Assembly: GCA_036558265.1 (NCBI GenBank)
Contig: DATBFY010000212.1
Coordinates: 1 to 18,694, forward strand
DNA from: RYN-433 sp036558265
GTDB lineage: Bacteria; Planctomycetota; Phycisphaerae; Tepidisphaerales; Tepidisphaeraceae
Direction of reading: 5' to 3'
Length of the DNA stretch: 18,694 nucleotides
Both the position numbers and the translations under genes were made by a program. The notes under the pieces were generated by a model. That model made no database searches. It was not told where the DNA came from and saw only the letters and a program-made list of their open reading frames with translations. Shown here in pieces: positions 7,777-14,958 of this stretch. How positions within the stretch are numbered: the stretch's first letter is position 1; each line of letters opens with the position of its first letter.

Positions 7777-9693
7777 TCACCTGGGCGCAGGGGGTTGTGG
7801 CTCGCCCACCGTGACCCGGCCGATGTACGCCACAGCCTTTCCGTCCGCATCGACCGACCCGGCATCCACGCTGACCACTACGAACGGCTTGCCCGGCCGG
7901 ACGGCGCCCTTGTGCGACAGGCTGACCCGCCGCATGACCGGCGCCTTGACCTTGCCGGCGATCGGCGTGCCGTCCTCGGCGGACGATGACGACACCTGGA
8001 TGCCCAGGTCCAGGTCGACGGCGCCGCCCGGCGCGCCGGCCTTGCCGGCGATCGTGAAGCGGGCGCCGGTGGACTGATACTGCACCGTGTTGATGGTCTG
8101 CCCCCTGTCGGTCACGCGCGAGTTCGTGACGACCGGCACCTGCGTGCCGATGGTAATCGTGTCGCCGGACAGCCGGACCGACTGGTTGGCGCGGTACATC
8201 GGCTTGGTCGGGCCCAGGGCCGCGAGGGCTTTCTCGAACGCGTCGGCGCTATCCGCCGCCTTCATCAACGCCTCCACGTCCAGCTTCCCGGTCTGGTCGG
8301 CAGGGATGCGCACGTCGTAGAGGGTGGCGTCGAGCGTGCAGGTGGGGCCCTCGCCCAGGGCCGGCGCGGCATCGTCGCCGCCAAAGCCGCGGCCGCCGAA
8401 CCGTGGGGCGCCGAATCCGGGACGCCCGGTCGGCCGGGTGGTCACGGCTGAGCGAGTTGCCGCCGGCGACTGCGGGCCACCGTCCGCCGGCTTCGCGTCT
8501 TGCTGCGCGCGGAGCATTGCCGCGGGCACCAGCGCCGGCAACAGCAGGAGGATCGTCCCGATCGCGCGGCGCCGGGTCAGGCCACGGCGGTTCAGGCGAG
8601 CGTCCAGGATCGCCCGGACCCGCTCTTCGAGCATGGACGGTCGGGCCATCGCCGCCGCCGCCGCCCCGATCGGCCGAAGCGCCAGGACCGAGCTGACGCT
8701 CGCGAGCAGGTGTCTGGCATACGCCGGCGCCTCACCGCCGTCATTGAGCACCAGGTCGTCGCAGGCGCGCTCGCGTTCGACCTGCATGCGCCGCGCCGCG
8801 ACCCACGCCAGCGGGTTGAACCAGTACGCCGCACAAGCGAGCTGCGCGACGAGTTGGGTCAGGCAATCCCACCGCCTGACGTGACCCAGCTCGTGCAGCA
8901 GCACGTCGCGGCGCTGAGCCTGCGGCCAGGCGGTCACTTCTTCGGGGACGAGCAGCCGGACGCGCCACAGGCCCCACGTCATCGGCATGACCTGCGCGGG
9001 CCTGCTCAGCAACTCGACGCGCCGGCGGAGCTGCAGTTCCCGGCGGAGCCGCTCGAGCAGGTCGAACAAATCGCCCCGCGTGACCCGCGCGCTCTGCCGC
9101 CGCAGCCGCCACAGGCCCAGGTGACCCAGGAGCACGCGAGACAGCACCAGCACGGCGCCCAGCGCCCAGCAGGGGAGCAGCCAGAGTGTCCACGGCAGGC
9201 CGCCGGACCGCCCGACCTGTGGCGCTGCCGCCGGCGAAACGGGCGGGTTCGCCCGCTGCGGAGCAGCGCCCGCCACCGTCGGCGATGGATCGCCGGAAGG
9301 TGATCGTTGCGTCGTCTTCGCGGCGATCGTCTCCGCGCCAGGTTTCGGCTCGGCCGCCGCCGACGAGGAGACCGAAGACGGATTCGATTCGCCCAGAATC
9401 GTTGGGATGGCGGCGGACCCGTCGGGGCGGGCGGTGGCGCCAAGCGCGCCCCCGCGCCCTGGCAGCACGTGCCAGCCCGGCAACGCCGCCGAGAGCGCCG
9501 GCAGCACCAGCACCGCGACGAGCCCCATCAGCCACACCGCGTGGCGGGCGGCCGCCGAGGCGCGGCGGCGCATCGCCAGCGCCGCCAGGCCCGCCACCCC
9601 GAGTACCGCCATGCCGCCGACCGCGACGCCAACGAGCGCCGGCGCCAGGGGCTCGATCGCTGCCGCGCACTGCCGAAGGATTTCCGACGCCAT
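7777..9693 (-). CDS. M56 (BlaR1-like) membrane metalloprotease with non-penicillin-binding C-terminal domain
   Basis: A 638-residue protein starting at ATG 9693 with AAGGAG 7 nt upstream. Membrane helices lie at about 17-41, 51-70 and 166-193, with a long Pro/Ser/Ala-rich loop between the second and third. The cytoplasmic zinc protease has HELGH (267-271) followed by RRWD and VERERACDD (Glu306/308 as third ligand). A fourth helix lies at about 377-395. BlaR1/MecR1 proteins use this domain to relay an outside signal and inactivate their BlaI repressor. Here the extracytoplasmic part (397-638) has a Gly/Arg-rich linker and no serine-reactive SxxK motif; instead a region with TIGTQVPVVTNS and TINTVQYQSTGARFTI resembles secretin-type beta domains. 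It follows its repressor gene by 2 nt, so the two are translationally coupled. Confidence 0.85.
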   Translation of the reverse strand: MASEILRQCAAAIEPLAPALVGVAVGGMAVLGVAGLAALAMRRRASAAARHAVWLMGLVAVLVLPALSAALPGWHVLPGRGGALGATARPDGSAAIPTILGESNPSSVSSSAAAEPKPGAETIAAKTTQRSPSGDPSPTVAGAAPQRANPPVSPAAAPQVGRSGGLPWTLWLLPCWALGAVLVLSRVLLGHLGLWRLRRQSARVTRGDLFDLLERLRRELQLRRRVELLSRPAQVMPMTWGLWRVRLLVPEEVTAWPQAQRRDVLLHELGHVRRWDCLTQLVAQLACAAYWFNPLAWVAARRMQVERERACDDLVLNDGGEAPAYARHLLASVSSVLALRPIGAAAAAMARPSMLEERVRAILDARLNRRGLTRRRAIGTILLLLPALVPAAMLRAQQDAKPADGGPQSPAATRSAVTTRPTGRPGFGAPRFGGRGFGGDDAAPALGEGPTCTLDATLYDVRIPADQTGKLDVEALMKAADSADAFEKALAALGPTKPMYRANQSVRLSGDTITIGTQVPVVTNSRVTDRGQTINTVQYQSTGARFTIAGKAGAPGGAVDLDLGIQVSSSSAEDGTPIAGKVKAPVMRRVSLSHKGAVRPGKPFVVVSVDAGSVDADGKAVAYIGRVTVGEPQPPAPR

Positions 9694-9695
9694 GT

Positions 9696-10085
9696 TTATT
9701 CTCCTTTGTCCCTGGCCTTCTCGATCAGGTCGGACAGACGACGCAGTTCCTCCGCGGTCATCCGGCCGGCGCGCCGCGGGTCGCTCAGGTGTGCGGCGAC
9801 CGCGTCCCCCAGCGACCCACCGAAGAACACGTCGAGCACGCGCCACAGCGCCGACCGGCCCGCCTGTCCGCGCGGCTGCGTCGGGCGGTAGATGAACTCC
9901 CGCCCCTGCTTGCGATGGGTGAGGTGTCCCTTGTTCTCCAGGATGCGCAGCAGCGTCCGCAGCGCGCCGCGCATCGGCGGGTCGGGAATCCCCGCGATCA
10001 CCTGCGACACCGTCGCCTCGCCGTGGGCGTAGATCACGTCCATGATCTGCCGTTCGCGCTTGCTCAACTGCCGCGGGTCAGCCAT
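9696..10085 (-). CDS. BlaI/MecI-family transcriptional repressor
   Basis: A 129-residue protein with the winged-helix DNA-binding fold of the BlaI/MecI/CopY family: LSKRERQIMDVIYAHGEATVSQV, then a recognition segment MRGALRTLLRILENKGHL and the wing THRKQGREFIYRP. The C-terminal half forms the dimerisation helices (ALWRVLDVFFGGSLGDAVAAHL, EELRRLSDLIEKARDKGE). The ATG at 10085 is chosen because the domain begins there and GGAG lies 10 nt upstream. It is the first gene of a two-gene unit with the M56 protease. A palindrome overlapping its promoter -10 suggests autorepression relieved by proteolysis. The target signal is probably not a beta-lactam, judging from the partner's sensor domain. Confidence 0.85.
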   Translation of the reverse strand: MADPRQLSKRERQIMDVIYAHGEATVSQVIAGIPDPPMRGALRTLLRILENKGHLTHRKQGREFIYRPTQPRGQAGRSALWRVLDVFFGGSLGDAVAAHLSDPRRAGRMTAEELRRLSDLIEKARDKGE

Positions 10086-10112
10086 CGCGCGCGTCTCCGT
10101 AGTGTGTAACGG

Positions 10113-10130
10113 GGGATAATATTTTATCCC
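10113..10130. promoter_or_regulatory. Predicted operator of the BlaI-type repressor
   Basis: GGGATAAtattTTATCCC is a perfect palindrome with 7-bp arms and a 4-nt spacer. It covers the -10 of the promoter for the repressor-protease pair, placing a bound dimer on top of the polymerase site. BlaI-family repressors bind inverted repeats at their own promoters, though the usual core is TACA/TGTA, so this would be a divergent operator. Confidence 0.55.
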
Positions 10131-10144
10131 TTCGGCGCCGTCAA
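10116..10144 (-). promoter_or_regulatory. Sigma-70 promoter of the BlaI-M56 pair
   Basis: On the minus strand TTGACG (10139-10144) is followed after exactly 17 nt by TATTAT (10116-10121). Transcription would start near 10109, giving a leader of about 24 nt that includes GGAG. The -10 lies inside the palindrome at 10113-10130. Confidence 0.6.
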
Positions 10145-10200
10145 GCCAAATTCCGCCCGCGCGATCAGGGAAAGATGTGGGCTCCTGACATGCTCGAAAC

Positions 10201-10265
10201 ACCACGGAGAACACACCCGGACGCAGAGCGCACCAGGTGGCTTTGACCTCTGTATTCCCTGTGGT
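10201..10265. repeat. Intergenic hairpin repeat of the CACAGAG type, copy 2
   Basis: ACCACGGAGAACAC (10201-10214) pairs with the inverted complement at 10252-10265 at 11 of 14 positions. The word content (CCACNGAGAACAC, CTCTGTNTTCCCTGTGG) matches the repeat at 596-649. This copy is more degenerate. It lies upstream of the BlaI promoter, between two minus-strand genes. Confidence 0.55.
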
Positions 10266-10348
10266 TGCCCCGATTTTCTTAGGGAGTGCGAGCAACCGCC
10301 GCGCCGGATCCGCGATCCCGCGCGTTCCCTCGGCTCACCCCGCAGCGG

Positions 10349-10540
10349 CTAGTAGCCGCTGATCATGCAGTTTTCCAGGGTCAGCGTGAGATACGTCTGC
10401 GGCGGAGTGGCCTTCGGCTTGGCGGGCTTGGCTTCGCAAACGATCAGCGTGTTGGACGTGCCGTCATTGACGGCCGGCGCCGCCGGCGCGCTGAGCAGGG
10501 TGGCGGACATGAACTGCCGGTCTTCGAGCTTCTCGAACAT
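10349..10540 (-). CDS. 63-residue protein with LEPR-XLL-like N-terminus
   Basis: It starts at ATG 10540 with AAGGAG 8 nt upstream. The N-terminus MFEKLEDRQFMSATLLSA matches the planctomycetal FExLExRxLLSA (LEPR-XLL-like) motif found at the start of many surface or secreted proteins. It is followed by VNDGTSNTLIVCE, resembling a DUF1559-type DGTSNT motif, and a tail TYLTLTLENCMISGY that resembles a strand of Hcp-like proteins. The protein stops there, at a TAG inside a palindrome (10344-10360, AGCGGCTA/TAGCCGCT). It may be a complete small exported protein or the head of a truncated longer one. The start and ribosome-binding site are strong, so it is probably translated. Confidence 0.6.
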   Translation of the reverse strand: MFEKLEDRQFMSATLLSAPAAPAVNDGTSNTLIVCEAKPAKPKATPPQTYLTLTLENCMISGY

Positions 10541-10731
10541 CGTGGTCGCTCCTTGAGAGGTAAGTCTGTGACCTCTACTTGTCGATCCGCGACCGCAATC
10601 CATTGCAGGATTGACCCGAACAGGGCAGGGGCTCTTTCCTTCGCTATGCAATTTGTGGTAACTTGCTGCCGGCCGCGAGGCGGATGCATCGTTGGGGCAC
10701 GTCCGACATCTCAAGCTGGAGTGGGTGATGC

Positions 10732-11670
10732 ATGAAGGGCATTCATCGGTTTGCACGGGCGATCGGGCTCGCGACGACGTTGGGTGCGGTCTCCGCGCCG
10801 GCACGGGCGGATGTCTTCTACGTCGGTAATCAGGCCGGGCGGGTCGACCGGATCAGTTCCGCCGGCGTGGCGACCCACTTCGCCAATGTGCCCCCGGGGG
10901 GTGTGTACCCAAGCGGCGTGGCCTTTGCCAGCAGCGGCAACCTCTTCACGGCCGATTTCAACACCAACCAGATCGACAAGATCACGCCCGCCGGCGTCTC
11001 GAGCGTCTTCACGAACCTGCCCACCGGCTCCGACCCCGATGGTCTGGCGTTCGACAAGGCCGGGAATCTCTACGTGGCCAACCACGGCACCCGGGAGATC
11101 AATCGGATTACGCCCGCCGGCACGCTGACCCACTTCGCGACGCTGCCGGCCGACGCGTTCTCTGCCGGCCTGGCCTTCGACGCCGGCGGCAACCTTTATG
11201 TCGCCGGCTCGGGCGAAGACCAGATCGGAAAGATCACCCCGGCTGGCACGGTGAGCGTCTTCGCAACCCTCCCGTCCGGCTCCGCGCCGTTTGGCCTGGC
11301 CTTCGATGCCGCCGGCAATCTCTATGCGGCTGACTTCCTGACCGACCAGATCAGCAAGATCACACCGGACGGCACGGTGAGCCGCTTCGCGACCCTCCCC
11401 ACCAATGCCCAGGCGATCGGGTTGGCGTTTGATTCCCACGGGGACCTGTACGAGAGCGGTGTGGATAACGTGGTGCGCAAGATTACCTCCGACGGCGCGG
11501 TGGCGCCCTTCGCCAGCGACGTCAACTCCGGCGGGTTCAACTTCCTGGCACTGACCGACGATGCGGGTCGCCCGCTCGCGCTCCCGGTCCCCGAGCCGTC
11601 GATCGTGGGGCTTGCCCTGCTCGGCCTGGGGATCGGACGCCCCGCTTCGAAGCCAAAAAGAGGGTCATGA
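10732..11670 (+). CDS. NHL-repeat beta-propeller protein with PEP-CTERM sorting signal
   Basis: A 312-residue protein. The signal peptide occupies residues 1-26 (cleavage after PARA). The mature part is a propeller of NHL/SMP-30-like blades with a regular 42-residue period. The motif GLAFDxxGNLYxA recurs near residues 104, 146, 188 and 230, with a divergent first copy near 60, and each is followed by IxKITPAGTxSxFATLP. The C-terminus has the PEP-CTERM arrangement: PVPEPS, a hydrophobic segment IVGLALLGLGIG, then basic residues (SKPKRGS). In exosortase systems this tail is cut and the protein is sorted to the envelope or extracellular matrix. The basic tail is longer than the usual short Arg cluster. 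Ligand or enzymatic function is unknown; GGAG lies 10 nt before the ATG. Confidence 0.8.
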   Translation: MKGIHRFARAIGLATTLGAVSAPARADVFYVGNQAGRVDRISSAGVATHFANVPPGGVYPSGVAFASSGNLFTADFNTNQIDKITPAGVSSVFTNLPTGSDPDGLAFDKAGNLYVANHGTREINRITPAGTLTHFATLPADAFSAGLAFDAGGNLYVAGSGEDQIGKITPAGTVSVFATLPSGSAPFGLAFDAAGNLYAADFLTDQISKITPDGTVSRFATLPTNAQAIGLAFDSHGDLYESGVDNVVRKITSDGAVAPFASDVNSGGFNFLALTDDAGRPLALPVPEPSIVGLALLGLGIGRPASKPKRGS

Positions 11671-11873
11671 ATCTTTTCTCGTCGCTCCAACGGCCGCTAC
11701 GCCACGTTCGGCCGACGCCCCGACGGTTCTACGTCGCGGGGAAGAATTCTCAGCCCTCGTGCATTTCTTGTCCTGGTGGCTGATCGGCGCTCGGTATTCA
11801 TCCGAGCGTCACCGGATCGCGTTCATGATCGAACGTTGCGGCGCGGCGCGCGCGGGCGCGCGGAAAGATGCCG

Positions 11874-12374
11874 ATGAGCAGCAAATTGTCGAACCGGCCG
11901 ATTCGAGCGGCCTGGGCGCTGTTGCCCCTGCGCGGGGTGATCGGGATCGGATTCATCGTACACGGGCTGGCGAAGTGGAATCGCGGACCGGCCGGGTTTG
12001 CCAAACTACTGGGCCAACTGGGCGTGCCCGCGCCGCTGGGCACGGCGTGGATGGTCACGCTGCTGGAAATCGTCGGTGGGGCGGCCGTTCTCGTCGGCGC
12101 GTTCGTCGCCCTGGCGAGCATTCCGTTGATCGTCTCCATGCTGGTGGCGCTGTTCACCGTACACCTGCGCAACGGCTTCAGCTCGATCAACACGATCGGC
12201 CTGACGCCCACCGGCCCGCTCTTCGGCCCGCCCGGTTACGAGATCAACCTCCTCTACATCGCCGGCCTGCTTGCCCTGGCGATGACCGGCCCGACCGTCC
12301 TGTCCATCGACCAGTGGCGCGGCACCGCGCCGCGCCGACAAAGGGGCCAGGAACAGTCGGGAGTCTTTCCTTGA
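11874..12374 (+). CDS. DoxX-family membrane protein
   Basis: A 166-residue protein with four predicted membrane helices (LLPLRGVIGIGFIVHGL, WMVTLLEIVGGAAVLVGAFV, IPLIVSMLVALFTVHL, LLYIAGLLALAMTGPT) and DoxX hallmarks: GIGFIVHGLAKW near the start, the VTLLEIVGG segment, and NGFSS followed by FGPPGYEINLLYIAG. DoxX proteins are inner-membrane quinone- or oxidoreductase-associated proteins linked to redox stress. ATG 11874 is preferred over ATG 11868 because GGAAAG ends 6 nt before it. The last ~20 residues after SIDQWR are poorly conserved in character and abut a truncated DUF5615 gene on the other strand, so the 3' end may have been altered by the same event. Confidence 0.8.
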   Translation: MSSKLSNRPIRAAWALLPLRGVIGIGFIVHGLAKWNRGPAGFAKLLGQLGVPAPLGTAWMVTLLEIVGGAAVLVGAFVALASIPLIVSMLVALFTVHLRNGFSSINTIGLTPTGPLFGPPGYEINLLYIAGLLALAMTGPTVLSIDQWRGTAPRRQRGQEQSGVFP

Positions 12375-12538
12375 ACGTGACCCTGTGCCGCTGCGTATTC
12401 GAGAACTTCCGAATCGGGGCGGCGGCTCAGCCCGAGGTCCCGGCACAAGACGAAGTCGATGCCCGGCTCGCGCCGCGATACCCCATCAATGATGTCTTCA
12501 TTGAAGTCGTGATCGACGAGAAACCGAGGGCGGCTCAT
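12375..12538 (-). pseudogene. Truncated DUF5615 PIN-like toxin
   Basis: It starts at ATG 12538, sharing ATGA with the end of the DUF433 gene. Residues 1-55 read as the start of a DUF5615 (PIN-like) protein: FLVDHDFNEDII, then FVLCRDLGLSRRPDSEVLEYAAAQGHV. In the family the next strand carries the conserved T/S-x-D catalytic segment. Here that sequence is absent: the open frame continues only as antisense of the DoxX gene, whose stop lies at 12372-12374. The toxin is therefore cut at about one half and should be inactive. This is seen from the sequence; that it was once complete is inferred. Confidence 0.65.
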
Positions 12539-12858
12539 GGGCGCCCCGGCACGCCGGCCAGCCTTGCCGCCCGCAGTCGCTGGATCAGCGGGTGACCTTC
12601 ACTCCGCTCGCGCAGTTCCTGCCACTGCGCATCCTGGCGTTTCAGGTACTCCGCGACCTCGTCGGCGTGCCCCAGGCTCCAGGCGATGGCGCCGTAAACG
12701 GCCTCCAGGGAGAGCGACGGGAATTGCCGGCGGATCGTCTCGGGCGAGGCCCCTTGCTCCCACGAGCCGAGCACGGAGTCGAGCGGCACGTCGGTGTCGC
12801 TGACGCGCATCACGCCGTGCTCATCTTGACGGACGTAGCGCAGAGACTCCTGGCTCAT
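12535..12858 (-). CDS. DUF433-family antitoxin-like protein
   Basis: A 107-residue protein. The N-terminal beta part (LRYVRQDEHGVMRVSDTDVPLDSVL) followed by GASPETIRRQFPSLSLEAVYGAIAWSLGH is the DUF433 helix-turn-helix domain, commonly encoded just before a DUF5615 PIN-like toxin in VapBC-like modules. The rest is a charged helical tail that would hold the toxin. It overlaps the toxin remnant by 4 nt (ATGA), the usual coupling in such pairs. With the toxin broken, it is an orphan antitoxin here. Its promoter places the transcript start about 2 nt from the ATG. Confidence 0.75.
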   Translation of the reverse strand: MSQESLRYVRQDEHGVMRVSDTDVPLDSVLGSWEQGASPETIRRQFPSLSLEAVYGAIAWSLGHADEVAEYLKRQDAQWQELRERSEGHPLIQRLRAARLAGVPGRP

Positions 12859-12866
12859 GGTAGCCC

Positions 12867-12896
12867 ACTTTACGGACGGACTCGGCCCTTAGTCAA
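12867..12896 (-). promoter_or_regulatory. Predicted promoter of the DUF433 gene
   Basis: On the minus strand TTGACT (12891-12896) and TAAAGT (12867-12872) are 18 nt apart. Initiation would be near 12860, about 2 nt before the ATG at 12858, so the transcript would be leaderless. No Shine-Dalgarno sequence precedes this ATG, which agrees. Confidence 0.45.
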
Positions 12897-12912
12897 TGGC
12901 CGGCGGCGGCGC

Positions 12913-13809
12913 TCAACTCGCCATCGCCATCCGCCCCGCCGCACGCCCCAGCGCGAACTGAATGACCTCCAGCCGCCGCGCCACCTCCGCCATGTCCGCC
13001 GGGCGCTTCTCCGCCTTGATCCGCACGCACTCCATCACCAGGTTCGACAAATTCTCCGGCACGTCCGGCCGGATGTCGCGCGGCGAGCGGATGTAGCTGT
13101 CCACCACGAAGCTGTTCTGGCCCTTGCCCGCCGTGAACAGCGTCGGCAGCTTTTCGCCCGACAGGCACCAGTACATCGTCGCGCCCAGGTTGAAGACGTC
13201 CGTCCTGGGCGTCACCGCCTCGCACCTGACCTGCTCGGGCGCGATGAAGTCAGGCGTCCCCTGGATCCGACGCTTCTTGGTCCCGTGCGGGCACGCCTGG
13301 CCCAGGTCGATCACCTTCGTCGCGCCGTCGGCTCCCACGAGGATGTTGCCGGGCTTCAAGTCGCAGTGGCAGTAGCCCATCTCGTTGAGCGCGCCCAGCG
13401 CGTGCGCCGTCTGCACGAAGCAGTCCACCAGCGCGAGCAGGCCATCCGGAATGCGCTGGTCCAGCGGCACGCCGTCCACCAGCTCCATCACCAGCGCCGC
13501 CTCGCTCACCTTGCCCAGCCAGCTCGCCTTGGCCTTGAAGTCCAGGCTTCGCCGCAGCCCGGGATGGGCGACCTTTCGACCCACCTCGTATTCCGCGCGC
13601 AGTTGATCGACGAACCGCTGCTCTTTCTCGTGCGTCACCACCACGTGCTTGAGCGCGCAGATCTGCCGCGTCTGCGGGTGGCTCGCCGCGTAGATCGTGC
13701 TTCCCGCGCCCTGCCCCAGTACCCCGATGATCTCGTAGCCGAACAACTCGCGCGGGATCCCACCGCCCGCCGTCCGCTGCCCGCGCTTTTCGACCTGTGC
13801 GATCGACAT
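12913..13809 (-). CDS. Soluble Hanks-type serine/threonine protein kinase
   Basis: A 298-residue protein that is essentially only a kinase domain. Visible elements: glycine loop GQGAGS (32-37), Lys54 in ALKHV, Glu73 in AEYEVG, catalytic loop YCHCDLKPGN with Asp150 and Asn155, metal-binding DLG at 168-170 instead of DFG, APE (190-192), and DVFNLGA with Asp204. The HRD arginine is replaced by Cys149, so it is a non-RD kinase probably not controlled by activation-loop phosphorylation. No membrane helix, PASTA or other sensor domain is present, so it should be cytoplasmic. ATG 13809 is chosen because GGGAG lies 10 nt upstream, whereas the ATG at 13818 is too close to it. The substrate is unknown. 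Confidence 0.85.
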   Translation of the reverse strand: MSIAQVEKRGQRTAGGGIPRELFGYEIIGVLGQGAGSTIYAASHPQTRQICALKHVVVTHEKEQRFVDQLRAEYEVGRKVAHPGLRRSLDFKAKASWLGKVSEAALVMELVDGVPLDQRIPDGLLALVDCFVQTAHALGALNEMGYCHCDLKPGNILVGADGATKVIDLGQACPHGTKKRRIQGTPDFIAPEQVRCEAVTPRTDVFNLGATMYWCLSGEKLPTLFTAGKGQNSFVVDSYIRSPRDIRPDVPENLSNLVMECVRIKAEKRPADMAEVARRLEVIQFALGRAAGRMAMAS

Positions 13810-14439
13810 AAAATGCATACTCCCGCGTCCGCTCGGCGAAGTGCCCGACGGCGCCTTTCAGGCCACCGGGGCATATCAGGATTATGCGCCCGATTGGCCG
13901 TGCCGGTCGGATCGACTCCCGCCTATGCAACGCCTGTGCCGCAATATTGTTGGCTCGGTCGCGCACATTCCGCGCGGCCAGTGTTATCAGACCCCCAAAA
14001 CGCCCTAAATCCTTAAATCTGGGGAAATACCGCCGGCTCACGCCTTGAGCACCGCCAGCCGCCGCGACCGCTTTTTAGGCAACCGGGCCATCAGGTCATA
14101 CGACGGAAAATCCGTCACGTTCGCGTCCACCCGGTGTCCGGCGTGCAGCCGCGAATCACGCCGGCTGACGTCCAACCCCCCTAAACGCGTCGTCGTCCGA
14201 GCGCGCTGCAGAAGCAGCGACATTCGGCGGGGTCGAAACTCGAATAGTCGGTTGAACGCACCCGCCGGCGGCGAGCGGGAGATGCGACAGCTTGAAACGC
14301 GCTGGCCAGGATCGAAGTCCCTCGGTCATGTCGCAGCTTCACGCCGCGTGACCCGTTAACGGTTCCATCGACGCGACGCGCAACAGCGAGATGATCTTGA
14401 ACTCCGCGGGCACTCCGTCCTCGGCCGGGTCCGTGCCGA
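13810..14439. other. Long intergenic stretch without a convincing gene
   Basis: This 630-nt stretch has no gene I can support firmly. It contains a 61-codon minus-strand frame (14038-14223, no ribosome-binding site), two near-identical 14-nt words in direct orientation (14282-14295 and 14328-14341), and a GTTAACG box on the minus strand near 14352-14358. That box resembles the R' box of the cassette sites to the right but lacks a matching inner arm. A short minus-strand open frame (14339-14500) overlaps the end of the VOC gene. Confidence 0.4.
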
Positions 14440-14820
14440 TCAGATGCTCGTCGGTGTCTCCGCGCTCCTCAAGTCGCGGTAGAACGTGAGTGAATTCCGA
14501 TCAATGTCGTAGAGGGCGAACTCACGCGTCCCCCAAGGGGTATCGCGAATGCCGCTGGCACTGCACTCGACACCGCGTTGCCGGTATTCGTTGAAGAGTG
14601 CGTCGGGGTCCTCCACAAGAAAGCGCAGGCGAATCGTGCCCATCTCGTGCTCGAACTGAAACTGCATGTGTAGCTCGACTGCGTCGCGCCGAAACCCAAC
14701 GTAATTTGGTGGATCGGTCTTGTCCCCAAACGCAAGTTGAAAGCCAAGTCGCTGGGTGTAGAACTCGATGGCGCGTTTGATGTCGCGTGTGCCCAAGATC
14801 GGGTGCGTCATTTTGAACAT
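14440..14820 (-). CDS. VOC-superfamily (glyoxalase / bleomycin-resistance-like) protein, cassette gene
   Basis: A 126-residue protein with the paired beta-alpha-beta-beta-beta modules of the vicinal oxygen chelate fold: HPILGTRDIKRAIEFYTQRLGF at the start, VELHMQFQ in the middle, and a second module with RLRFLVEDPDALFNEYRQRG and WGTREFALYDIDRNSLTFY. His4 and the Glu in TREF sit where metal ligands usually lie. Such proteins include drug-binding, glyoxalase and dioxygenase members; the exact role is unknown. ATG 14820 is used; ATG 14811 is possible. The start lies 38 nt after the R' box of the site at 14859-14958, so it looks like the most distal cassette of the array. VOC genes are frequent integron cargo. 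Confidence 0.75.
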   Translation of the reverse strand: MFKMTHPILGTRDIKRAIEFYTQRLGFQLAFGDKTDPPNYVGFRRDAVELHMQFQFEHEMGTIRLRFLVEDPDALFNEYRQRGVECSASGIRDTPWGTREFALYDIDRNSLTFYRDLRSAETPTSI

Positions 14821-14858
14821 AGGAAGACTCAAGCCTGTAAGCGCATGCCTGTGGAGCG

Positions 14859-14958
14859 GGCTAACGTAGGGCCGATCACCCGCCGAGCCGGCGCCGAGCC
14901 GCGCTCGACCGACATAAACTATACCGCCGGCCCGGTCCGGTGCATTGGCGGGTCATGC
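14859..14958 (-). repeat. attC-like site 1
   Basis: R' is GTTAGCC on the minus strand (14859-14865). The opposite box is degenerate (GCATGACC, 14951-14958) and contains the TGA of the zinc-ribbon gene. Inner arms CACCGGACCGGGCCGGC and the complement of CACCCGCCGAGCCGGC pair well. The loop and left half are nearly identical to site 5 (8 differences in the first 84 positions). Confidence 0.6.

Noticed and set aside
12592..14016. 474-codon plus-strand open frame
   Set aside because: It lies antisense to the kinase and DUF433 genes, is rich in Arg/His/Pro/Ala without domains, and is a product of high GC third positions.
14038..14223. 61-codon minus-strand frame ending in a basic tail
   Set aside because: No ribosome-binding site or recognisable family. 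Codon use is compatible with coding, so it is not excluded, but support is too weak.
14339..14442. Possible sixth attC-like site after the VOC gene
   Set aside because: A GTTAACG box and a GGCACGGACCCGGCC word are present, but the inner arms are not complementary and no R'' is clear.
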